DNA from: Romanomermis culicivorax
Taxonomy: Eukaryota; Nematoda; Enoplea; Mermithida; Mermithidae
Length of the DNA stretch: 64,000 nucleotides
Direction of reading: 5' to 3'
Assembly: GCA_963922205.1 (NCBI GenBank)
Contig: CAWUHX010000073.1
Coordinates: 124,001 to 188,000, forward strand
The notes below the pieces were generated by a model that worked only from the letters and a program-made list of their open reading frames with translations, was not told the DNA's origin and did not search any database. This document shows, one piece after another, positions 1 through 9,997 of this stretch. Both the position numbers and the translations under genes were made by a program. Positions within the stretch are counted from its first letter, which is position 1; every line of letters starts with the position of its first letter.

Positions 1-601
1 TAGGTTTTGTATCAGGAACTTTTGGTAAATATGGTAGGCAAGATACAATAGAAATGGATGATGATGGCATGGAATTATTGATTTTAATTTAGAAGAATTG
101 GTTGAAAAACATAAAGAGAGAAAGAGCAGTTGACTTGAATGATAAGCATCAACAAGTAGATTAGATGAGTAAATTTTTTGCAAAAGGTAAAAAATTTCAC
201 TGACAATGACAGGGGGACAGTAAGCGGAGGAATGAATTATTTACATGCAGAAAGAAGAGTGTTCGGTACATGATGGTGAGCCAGAGCAAAGGGTGAGGAG
301 CCCATCGAGCTTCATACTGAGCAAAGGAAAAGTGATGCCAGCAGGGATTAATTAAAAGATGGTGTGAGATCAATGAAAGGTGTGAAGATCCAAGAAAATT
401 CCAGCTCAGAGGAGAAAAGTGACAAAGATGAGCATGAAAACCTGGAATCAATTAGTAATAGGATGATACTGAATGTCAAATATTCACTTGTATGGACTTG
501 TATTATCTTTTTAGAGAAGGTATCATGGGCAAAGAAGCCTAAAAGATTAGAGGCAATACTTGTAGAAATTATTGTATTTCTTAAAATAAAAAAAATGCTT
601 T
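1..601. other. no recognisable gene; flank of retroelement copy C
   Basis: I see no convincing coding region. The plus-strand frame at 364-601 is Lys/Glu-rich with one hydrophobic stretch. It lies where copies A and B carry the charged segment and membrane anchor that precede the env ectodomain, so its 3' part may be the decayed N-terminus of env. The gag gene expected further upstream is not recognisable. Confidence 0.4.
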
Positions 602-2419
602 GCATATCAAATCTGTGGTGTATCTAAGAGTGGCCATGCTTTGGACATTCCTAAGACAGCCGAATGCAAGCCTCCTATGAAAGGAGACAGAAGACCATTT
701 CGGATAGATGTGACTATTTATATTCCAAAAACTGGAAATCTGCAAGCAAAAGCATACAAATGTTTTGTCAGAAATAGGAAGATTAGTTTTGGTTCGAAAT
801 GTGTTTTGAATGATGAGATATTTATTGATTGAGTCAATCAGCAGAGATGCTTGTGAAACAGCTTTCCAAACAAAAATTATGGAAATGAAAAGCTCGTTGA
901 AATTTCCGAAGGATTTTGGAGTCAAACAAATTCCTTGAGGTGAACTACAAATGGCATTGTGCAGAGGCATGTCAGGATGCTAGGAATTTCATGATTGAGG
1001 AATCACAGATAGCCTCTTTCAATGGACAGAACATTAGTACTGACCTTGGTGATTTGGGTGGGTGCCGCACCATTGACAGCATGCGATGGTGTAATTGTTT
1101 AAGATGCTGCCAAGTTTCAGGCTGTATGCCCAGTGGTCTAAAAAAAGGAAAATGCAGGTCAAAATTGAGCAAAAAACATATGACAGTTGATGAGTTAAGG
1201 CCCTGTCATACTTCACTGCGCGGGGCCGCGCGGTACCGCCTTTGGAGTATGGATAGGTTTTTGGAATTTTTGCGGCGCCCTGTCAGGTTTCAACTAAACC
1301 AATACACATTTTTTGAGAAGAGCAAAATCCAAAAGTGAAATAGTGGCGCCGTATGGCGCCGCGCAGTACCGGGCTGCAAAGTATGACAAGCCACCACACG
1401 GTACCGTGCCACGCCGCGCGGCGCCGCCTGTTGGTATAAATAGGACAACCCGCACCGCGCAGCGCCGCGTGCTACCAGGCGGTGAAGTATGACAGGGCCT
1501 TTAAAGGCAGCCTTGGAATAAAAGGATCCCAACCCCTACTGCCAAAATCAGTTCACAAATGCTCTGTGGACAAGCCAGGGAATAGTCATGAAAATAGATG
1601 GGGAGAAATACAATGAAACCCTGAAACCCTATTCAATGGGACAGTCAGAAAATGATAGTGATTATGATGGGACAAATGTGAAACTAAACTTTTGAATACA
1701 AAATAATGGGGTTAGAAAATGGTAATTTCCAACAGACATGGAAGGAACTGTGCCATCACGTACAAAGGTATCTAGATTTGTAGAAGCAACATTAGGTAGA
1801 CATGTAGAAGCAACATTAGGTGTCAGAGCACTATTGCAGTGAAAAGATATCACAGCAGAATTCACAGAAGAAGTTTTGACAGTAGGGCCCTGTTGGCCAT
1901 TAAACATAAGTAAAATAAAACTAAACATAAGTACCTAGAAAGTTTGTGCCACCCAGTACAGTAGACTTGATAAAAGATAGTCCAGTGATAGACTGTCATC
2001 ATCAAGTGGCAGGAGTGTTTAAAAATAGGGCAGGTTTTAAAACAAAAACAAGAACTATAAATGTAGGTAGGATTCCCATAGAAATAATTTGGAAAGGACA
2101 GACAGAACTTTTTCAGTGCAACAGTTCAGCAAAATTCCATAATCAACTAGGAAATTTGCCCATTGCATTTTCATCATCAAAGCATTATGTACACAAAATG
2201 CAAGAAATGGAAGGGATAGTTGAAAATGTAGTGAATTATGAGGCAGATATGTAACCACTGTAACTACAGCCAGGTACGCCCTATGAGACACTCTTAGGGA
2301 TAGGCAGTGGCATAGAAAAAAGTGCCATAGACGCAGGATCAGGGCTAAAACATGTAATTAATGCAGAGTGGCAGAATATGAAAGAATAATATAATACTTT
2401 ACTTAAGTGGCTGATTTAA
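602..2419 (+). pseudogene. env-like glycoprotein relic of LTR element copy C
   Basis: This is the decayed ectodomain of a retroelement envelope-like glycoprotein. The motif ICGVSKSGHA at about 611-640 matches ICGASKSGHA in copy A and CGISQSG in copy B. TDLGDLGGC near 1036-1066 matches the SDLGDV box of the other copies. The stretch 1946-2254 aligns well with the membrane-proximal ectodomain of copy A, around its VDCLHHTVGIFKN motif, and a gapped match continues to 2400. Several stops and frame changes break it, and a 303-bp MITE at 1198-1500 sits inside it. The presumed role is membrane attachment or fusion of an element-encoded particle, inferred from position and topology. It is followed directly by protease and reverse transcriptase, so env precedes pol here. 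I could not assign it to a known viral glycoprotein class. Confidence 0.75.
1198..1500. mobile_element. GC-rich MITE with 3-bp TTA duplication (PIF/Harbinger-like)
   Basis: The ends are inverted repeats: AGGCCCTGTCATACTTCAC at 1198-1216 and its reverse complement ending at 1500. TTA at 1195-1197 and at 1501-1503 fits a 3-bp target-site duplication, as PIF/Harbinger elements make. The interior is strikingly GC-rich in this AT-rich region, with repeated GCGCGGCGCC-type palindromes and GGTACC. There is no coding capacity. It inserted into the env relic and so is younger than it. Superfamily is inferred only from the TSD length and sequence. Confidence 0.7.
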
Positions 2420-3115
2420 TTGATTTCCAATGCACTTATGGTTGCATTAGTTCTGTTAATCATTGGATGCCAGAACAGCAGTTCCTATTTACCAGCCATA
2501 AATTTTAATCCCGCAAAAAGCTTATGGGAAAGCTTTGGGGATGCATTAGTAAGATTAAGCCAAATTAGAACTAGACAGGAGAGAAGGAATAGGAGAACTA
2601 CATCCAATATGAACGATGATCAAAGGGAGGTAGAATTGACAGAGCTTGCTCCCACCAGTAAAGATGTAAAAAATAGTGGTGTTGTAATGCTACTTCATTC
2701 AACAAGATGCCTAAGAACTGTTTATGTGGCAATAATCCTCAATGATGACTTGAAAGTTAGTGCATTGATTGACACAGTTGCCGTTTTTTCTTTGAATGGA
2801 TGATGATATCATGAGCAGGTTGCCAGGAGGGAAAATTGGTGAAACAACATTGAAACCAATTGCAGCTAATGGTACTCGCATACCACTTGAAGGTTGTGCC
2901 TTCCTACAGTCACACATGGGGATGTAACAGAGACTGCAAACATGTACATTCAGAGGAAATTTTCAGCTGATGTCATCCTGGGCACAAATTTTCTGAATAG
3001 ATTCAGAAATGTTCAATTCGATTGGGCAGGCTCGACAGTGACCTTCAACAAAAAAAGAATTGATTGTTATGGAATGGTATATAATACAACAATAAATAGA
3101 AGCGCTGTTAGCTAG
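2420..3115 (+). pseudogene. env membrane anchor fused in frame to retroelement aspartic protease (copy C)
   Basis: The open stretch 2420-2803 first encodes a hydrophobic anchor (LMVALVLLII), then a charged tail with an Arg-rich patch and Glu-rich segment. It then runs without a stop into a protease N-terminus with ALIDTVAVFSL, the DTG active-site region, in which Gly is replaced by Val. After a one-base shift near 2797 the frame continues, and the flap-side motif VILGTNFL appears near 2967. Retropepsins cleave Gag-Pol polyproteins as dimers, so this copy should be inactive. The lack of any stop between membrane anchor and active site is the key observation: env and pol share one reading frame in this copy. 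Confidence 0.7.
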
Positions 3116-4290
3116 ATCTGTACAAACTATACAAGGCTATGTGTCAGAAATTTATAGCAAAACTGCTGTGCTCATATTTGAACCTAATTCATTAAACAGA
3201 GCAAATTTATCAAGATCTGTTAGTGAGGTTCATAATTAGCTGATCCCTCTACAGCTAATGAACCTCAATAATTTTGATGTAAAATTGTATAAGGGTCAAA
3301 TGATTGGACACAGAAAAGTGTATGATAGTCCCTATGATCAGGATGTAAAAGATAGATTTTTAGTAACTTCATTAATCAGCAAGAATGGATACAACAAAGT
3401 ACAAATACATGTGGCCTTTCACTGAGGGAGAAGAGGGAGATTGTAAACCTCCTGGGTCAATATCCAGATTAATATGGGGCAGATGAGAAAGACATGGGAA
3501 GAATTTATTTGGTAGAGCATAAAGTTGAAACAAGTGGGACAAAAAACACCAAAAGGACAAAAATTGTGATAGAAGAGGTGGAAAAGTTGTTAGAGAATGA
3601 AGTGATTTGACTAAGCATATCTCCATGGTCAACTAATGCAGTATTGGTCAGGAATAAAGATGGAAAACACAGAATAGGCATTGACTCCCAAGGGTTAAAT
3701 GAGGTGACCAAGGAAGATGTTTATGTTTTTCCGTGAATTGCTGATTTTCAAGATACTTTTAAAGATATGAGATACTTCACAACATTAGACAGCCAAATGC
3801 TTATTGGTCAATCCCAATAGCAGAAGCAGGTAGAGAAACAACAGCAATGTCGAACCCCCAATAGGATTTTTTGAGTTCAATTATTTACCCTTTGGACTAT
3901 GTAATGCTCTCGCCTCATTGGAAAGGCTAATGGATGTACTTTTGTCAGGTTTACAATGGCAAACATGCTTAGTGTATCTGAATTGTATTCTTGTTTTTAT
4001 CAAGAATCATCAATGAATGCTAGAAAGACGAAAAGAGTAACTGGATTGTTTAAGTTCAGGTAACATGAAGCTAAAGTTGAGTAAATGCAAATTCAGGTAT
4101 CAAAAGACAGAATATCTTGGGTACCATAATTCAGAAAAGGGTACTTTACCTGATAGCAAAAAGTTAGAAGCTGTGGCAGAATTGAAAGCACCATGTAATG
4201 TAAATAAAACTAAATCCTTTTCAGGATTAATTTCATATTACAGGAAATTTATTTTGAATTGTGTGAAAATCATGCAACCCTTAATTGGTT
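3116..4290 (+). pseudogene. Ty3/Gypsy-like reverse transcriptase relic (copy C)
   Basis: Recognisable pieces appear in shifting frames. They are a protease-RT linker (3116-3410), an RT start with SPWSTNAVLVRNKDGKHR (about 3614-3670), the box YLPFGLCNA (about 3885-3912), and the thumb region with LKLSKCKFR, TEYLGY and SGLISYYRKFI (4065-4255). The catalytic YxDD box is replaced by YLNC near 3970, and many stops and indels are present. RNase H and integrase are missing: the similarity ends near 4290, where a simple repeat begins. The family assignment follows from these RT boxes; the element is dead. Confidence 0.75.
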
Positions 4291-4295
4291 TGCTG

Positions 4296-4399
4296 AGACT
4301 GAACCTAAGCCTGGAGCTAAACCTAAGCCTGAATGTAAGTCGAAGCCTGATCATAAGCTCACGCCTGGACCTAACCCTAAGCCTGAACCTAAGATTAAG
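4296..4399. repeat. degenerate 12-bp tandem repeat (GAACCTAAGCCT)n
   Basis: About eight imperfect copies of a 12-bp unit containing CCTAAGCCTG sit exactly where the RT similarity of copy C stops. The repeat may mark the deletion joint. It contains CCTAA but is not a telomere array. Confidence 0.6.
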
Positions 4400-4419
4400 T
4401 GTGTCTAGATAGTCGATAG

Positions 4420-5110
4420 TGATATAATGGGTATTGCAGGGTCTGTAATGGTTATAAACAGTCTCATTCCTGGCCTGGTACAAATGTATCAGAGCCTTTA
4501 CATGAAAAGATATAGAGTGACCCATGTGATGTGCATGTCCTGGAGTTCACTGTTTCCATGTAGTGCAGATGGGTACCAGTTTCTGCTGGAAGCTAAAGTG
4601 AACACTGACTGTCATGGGATGGGCCGACTCTGCAACCCATGATGGTCACTCAAGGGTGAAATTTGTTGGTTCTAAACCAGCAATGCCTGGCTGGTAATGA
4701 TGCACAGGGATTTTTCTCTTGCCAGCTTGTCTTTACTGTAGAGCCTAGGAGTGTTGATAAGCGGAAATTCTCACTACATTAGTGGTCCATGTGATGATAC
4801 ATCTCTTATCATTCTTTGGAATTGGACAGATACTCCTAGCATTCTGTGCAAGTAGACTACTATAGCTGACCACAAGGCCTGGTCTTCCAGCAATCAAAAG
4901 TGTTGAATTCTGAAAGTCCCAGTAGTGTGTGAATGGAGTACAGAGTTCTCTCCTGGCCGAAAGGCAATCCTCTTGTGCTCAGTTTGCTTACTATGGAATT
5001 GACAGCAGGAAGATAGTGACTGACAGATGTAAGTTGGCTGGTTGCTATTGAATCCAAGGATATACTGGTGTACCTTCTAGCTCGACTCCGCTGGATAGTA
5101 CACTATCCTG
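4420..5110. other. no recognised gene; more balanced base composition
   Basis: This stretch is less AT-rich than its surroundings and holds short open frames on both strands (for example 4427-4642 plus and 4860-5057 minus). None matches a family I recognise. It may be a decayed exon or part of an unknown repeat. Confidence 0.3.
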
Positions 5111-5199
5111 TCTTTCTCAGGCACTATCGAATTGACAGTTCAACTTGCGCAACAGCCAGTCCTGCTGGATAATGTGATCCAATATTTTTTTGCACATTT

Positions 5200-5480
5200 G
5201 CACAACGTGGAAAAAAATCTGGAATGTGGAAATAATTTTTGAAGTATCTCCACAAATGTGGAAGAAAAATTTAGGGTTTTCATAACGAAAAGATGCATTA
5301 TGGTGCATTTAGGAGGTCTGTGTCTCAAAATTTTCAGTTGCTTCCCGCCAGTTATAACTTTAATAATCATCATTACTTTTCACCAAGCTCAGGTGCAACT
5401 TTTTGCATGTCTACCTTCATTTACCATTCAATTTTTAATAGTTTTCATCATCTCAAATGTATTACTTCTTGTTTAGTTGG
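5200..5480. repeat. possible dispersed repeat, related to 14760-15050
   Basis: The stretch around TCTCAAAATTTTC at about 5333 resembles the stretch around 14876 in the same orientation, with shared GCCAGT, ATAATAATC-like and GCATATCTA-like blocks in the same order. The similarity is weak and judged by eye. Confidence 0.3.
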
Positions 5481-5599
5481 CGATCATGAATATTATATCA
5501 TTATATTTAATAAAGATCCACTTTTTTTCCTTCATAAATTGTTTTGGAAAGATCAACACATCAACTTTCTCAATTTTTTGAAGTGTTTGTTTTTTTAAT

Positions 5600-8500
5600 G
5601 TAAATTCAATTCAAAAGCTTCACGGAAGTATTTTTGGAAAAGTTCTAGGCTTCTGACTGATTGCTTATCGGTCAAATTTATGAAAGGTTACGATGCTGGA
5701 AGGCCACCTTCCAGCATTGGAAGAAGGAGAATCACCAAAAGGTACAGATCTTCACCAAGAAACTTGCTTGGTTCATCTAGATCTAGACTAGGCCTTACTG
5801 GACCTAGACCCGACTACTCATTTGGCATAAAGTTTAATACTGAAAAATTGACGCCTGCAAGACTATGATCTAACAGGTGCTTAGATTGAATTTGAGACCC
5901 TCACTTGGTTAAGATGAGCATGAATCGAACAAAATGATAAAAATAGTGCGTTTTACTAGTTTTTGAAATTTGTACGCTACGAAATATATAGAAAGTAAAA
6001 AGTGTTGAAAAAAGTAATTTTCAAAACCTGTTTGAAATTGAAAATTTTCTTTTGCTCAATCAATGTTGGAAAGTATGCTCAAAGAATGATTTGATTGAAT
6101 TCGTGAATGAAAAAATGAATGTAAATAGATGCAGGTACAATCAATGCAATGTATGCTGTCGATTCAACAAGGGTATAAATTTCTGGTGTAAAATGTTGAT
6201 TTGGATGCAAAAAAAGTACTCTAATAATGATAGTATAATTTTTTTAGGCTAAGAAAATATATTTAAATCTGAGTGTATAGTCTCTTTTTTCAAATGCTTG
6301 TGAAGTAATATTTCACATTTTGGTGATTTTTTGATAAGCAATATTTGACAGGATTGATGGTTGTGAGTGTACTGATCATAGGTTCAACAATTTTTAGACT
6401 GAAAAATTTTATGGAGAGAGTAACATTTGCATGAATTATTTTCTAATGGTGTTTCATTTGATGCACATAAGACACAATAACACATGCAGATTGTTAAATG
6501 ATAAGACCTAACATTGCAGGTTTTATGATTTCAGTATTTCACAGTTTTCGCAATGTCAAAGATTTTTGTTCCAGTCTCACGACCATGTTGCATACAGGGC
6601 ATTGAGGTTTTTGCCCTCTGAAACGCGGGAAAATAAAATTTCATCCCATTTTTGGAATGCATCAATTTGGATTGATAGTGTATTTTATTCAAGCAATGAA
6701 CAGGCGTACCAATCCCAGGAGGTGATGTTCTCAAATCAGCAGGAAATAGCCAAACGTACACCATTATTTGTCAGTTCTAGAGTTTTTTTAAAAATTCTAA
6801 TCCCAGAGATAATGAACAAAATAGAACCTCTGACAATGAAGAAATGTGTGAGCAGAATAAAAGACACAAAGAGGGGGGTGGAATTAAGTTTTGGATCATT
6901 TTTGCTTTGAACAAACATAAGGTCAGTTGAAAATGAGTTTTGTGGTCTATGAAAACATTATAAATATCACTTTTTTGACAGTATATTCAAAATGGTGACG
7001 TACAAAATTTCTTACATTGAACATAAGATGAGTTTATTGTAGAGTTGGTGAGAGATGAATTCTGGGGCATTGGTAACTACTATAACTCATGCTCTATATT
7101 AAATTGTGTCTTGAATCTTGCTTCTTTCTTCAGGAAAAAGATGAAGGCCAAAACATATCAAGCCAAATTCGGCAGAATATGGAATTGTCACAGTACCCCA
7201 AATATGTCTTATTCAGGGACAGTATAGTATGCGAAGTAGAAATCCAGAATTGTTATCCATCCCAGGCTGTACTCTGAGAAATATGGGAAAGCTTGCTCAC
7301 ATTTTGAGCATTTTATCCAAACTGTGGTTAGTCGTACATTTGGGAATCAACGATTTGGTTGACTACATAGGATCTGTCAATTATAGCTCAACAAATGCCA
7401 ATGCAGTAAAATTTTTAATTCATACAAGCTCTAAACCTAGATTTCAGGTTTCTTATTTACAAATCTTACTTACAAATCATGAAGTACATGACTTGCAGGT
7501 TGCTAATGGTGAAATAAATACACACAGGACAGATTTACCAAAGAACAGAAAGTTGTCATTATTTGACACAGCATAAATTGAGAGCCACCAGACATTTTCT
7601 GGATTGAGCTCAGCGGAAAAAAATTGTAGAATGACAGAGATACCATATTTCCATCCCAACATCAATCTTGCCTGTTACCCTTTATTGTTCTCATTGGCAA
7701 CTCAAGGCCATAAATACAGAATATCACGAGCTGATCCCAACAAAAACAAAGCAAACAATAATTTGGCTGCCCAATGTGAGGCTGGTAAACAAAGTGGCAC
7801 TAATAGAGCATCATGAATTTCTACATTACTTTCATTGAGTTGACCTGCAAGTTAAAACACATTGTGAATAAATTCAAGAATAATTGTTCAAGAACTGTGA
7901 AATCACAATGATTGTCAATCTAATATGAATCCTTGGGGCAAGTAAGTTTTTGGTAAAGATTCAGTCTTTTTGTCACGTAATCATTATTTCAGACATGTCA
8001 AAAATTACTCTGAGTACAACTATTGGAGCCTCTGTGATTTACAACACCCTGATGCAACTGATTTCTTTTTGATTCATTGAGAATTTTTGTTGAGCTGACT
8101 TTTGAGCTAGGATGAAGTTAGAGAATTAATGATTATAGGATTTGGGTATTGGATTTTAGACAAATTGTAGGCTATAGTCCTAAATATTGTTCCCTTTGCA
8201 AATCTATGAGAAAAGCATGTAAATATAGCCCTAAAGCTTATGATTTTGGACATTTTATACTCAAGTTCCTCCTCTTAAAATTTTTAAATAGCTTTTAAAG
8301 AACTGATAATGGATTATTTTATTAAAGTAACTCAAAATTTTCTGGTCCAAGTTGATCTTTTCTATTTGTCTAATCCGAAAAAATCTTATTTCCATGCCCA
8401 ATGTTTAGGTATAGATTATCGATGTGCTCTGTGGCCTAAGTTTGCCACAAATGTTTGAGACTCCTCAAGAAGAACTGTCACGTTTGCCCACTTGTTCGGA

Positions 8501-9117
8501 ATAAGCATACTCTTTTTTCTGCACCTTGGCCAAGGTAGTAAGTGTTCTAGTGAAAATTTGACCTTACCACCCTGCTGATTAGAGTTGCCTCCATCCAAAT
8601 TGTTACTATTGTCAAGTACCACTGAAGAAGCACCTTGAGTGCTACCAGGTAGAGTGGGCTGTCAATCTTCTTTTTCTGCATCTTCTAATGATCCCTGAGA
8701 ATCCAATCCAAAAAAGAATCGTCCACATTTAAATCAAATATGTGGGAATCACTAATATTAGAATCATTGGAGCAACCTATTTTCAAAAAGAGACACTTGA
8801 AAAAATAATTAAAATGATTCTCGACCAGTTTTTTAGAGTTTTTATAGTCCTTTTTGTCTATGTGTTAACTGTCTGCTTGAGCAAATTTACTTAAAGAAGT
8901 TTCTTTTTTAATCATTATATTTATACACTGCCTGGCCTATCTGGCTGAACCAGTTTCTTCATCTAGTAGAAAAGTTTGGTCATTGAAAAACAATGTTTGT
9001 TCACTATATTATTTCATCCACTTGTCTACATGCATTGATACTACAATTGGTACTGTAACAAGCTAGTTTTCATGCACACTGGAAAAGTTTCAGAGAAAGT
9101 ACTTTCTCTGTATTTCA
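5600..9117. other. AT-rich DNA without supported genes
   Basis: Only short frames with noncoding character occur. A small inverted repeat (ATGCTGGAAGG facing CCTTCCAGCAT) lies at about 5693-5719. The frames at 6566-6910, 7229-7576 and 8416-8622 (minus) are short and unmatched. Nothing else is supported. Confidence 0.5.
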
Positions 9118-9305
9118 TCAATTGTCTATGTGAGATTTATGTACAAGAACTAGTTTACAGATAAAAACAAACATGAGCTGAAAAGTAAATATCAAGTTTT
9201 CCCAGAAATCTATTTTTAGAAAAAGCAAGATGAAGAGGCTATACTTTATCAGTTTGTCCATAAGAATTTTATATACAAGAACTAGTTTGTTGTGGGCAGA
9301 GAAAC

Positions 9306-9398
9306 ACAAGCTTGGCATGCCAGCTGAAAAGTAAACATCAAGTTTTTAGAAAATGCATGGGTGGTGCCAGGAAGGGCCCAGAAGTACTACTCACAACA
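9306..9398. repeat. left copy of perfect 93-bp direct repeat
   Basis: It is identical over 93 bp to 12805-12897, starting ACAAGCTTGGCATGCC and ending CTCACAACA. A more diverged relative of its first half, including AGCTGAAAAGTAAA and ATCAAGTTTT, lies about 125 bp upstream near 9176-9225. The unit therefore belongs to a locally duplicated sequence. The pair brackets the 939-codon frame. Confidence 0.9.
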
Positions 9399-9997
9399 AA
9401 AGTATAAAAAATATATATCTTTTTTTCTTGGGCAATGCAGACCTTATAGAATTGTCTTTTGAGACCTACACGTTTTGCTGCAATTGGAAGGACACCCTCA
9501 ACTGTATTGGAGTCAATACCCAAATACAGGGGTCCTTTTCCTGGAATGAGAGGAGGTAGGATGAAAAAAAACTCTACTTGAGGAAAAATGTAAATTTTTT
9601 GACTGTTTGGTGACCATAAAGTTTTTGGACATATTTTTTCTATCATAAGTTAACACCTGCTCCATTCTCGAAACTCTTTTTGGCCTTCCATAGGAATGAA
9701 TAAGTTTACAAATAACAGGATTGTATGGAGTATGCACACACAAACATGTACAAATTTTACAATCTAGAATGCTACAAAGCTTGGTTTGCAGCATTAAACA
9801 GCACAATCTGCACAAAGAGGGTACAGCATTGAGGGGTTCGAGGAGATTTCATACTGTCAGGGGCAAATGACAAAATGTAGATTTTCTTTTGTAATTTTAT
9901 TTGAAACGCACACAAAAACTAATGAATACTTTTTCTGGCAAAGAACAAGCGGGGCACCATTGCAATACGAACGACAAAACGAAAAGACTAATTGTAA
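9399..9997 (-). other. decayed sequence downstream of the 939-codon frame
   Basis: Minus-strand fragments are open in different frames at 9815-9513 (Cys-rich N-terminus, then GRPKRVSRMEQ) and 9646-9338 (with GIDSNTVEGVLP). The second motif is faintly like the C-terminal NT-EG block of ISXO2/Merlin-type transposases, but I would not name it on this evidence. The stretch lies inside the 93-bp repeat bracket and may belong to the same inserted segment. Confidence 0.25.

Noticed and set aside
4296..4399. CCTAA-containing array as a possible telomere remnant
   Set aside because: The unit is a degenerate 12-mer with CCTAAGCCTGAA-type phasing, not a telomeric repeat.
9306..9325. ACAAGCTTGGCATGCC looked like a restriction-site linker
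   Set aside because: The full 93-bp unit is repeated and related to neighbouring native sequence, so an artificial linker is unlikely.
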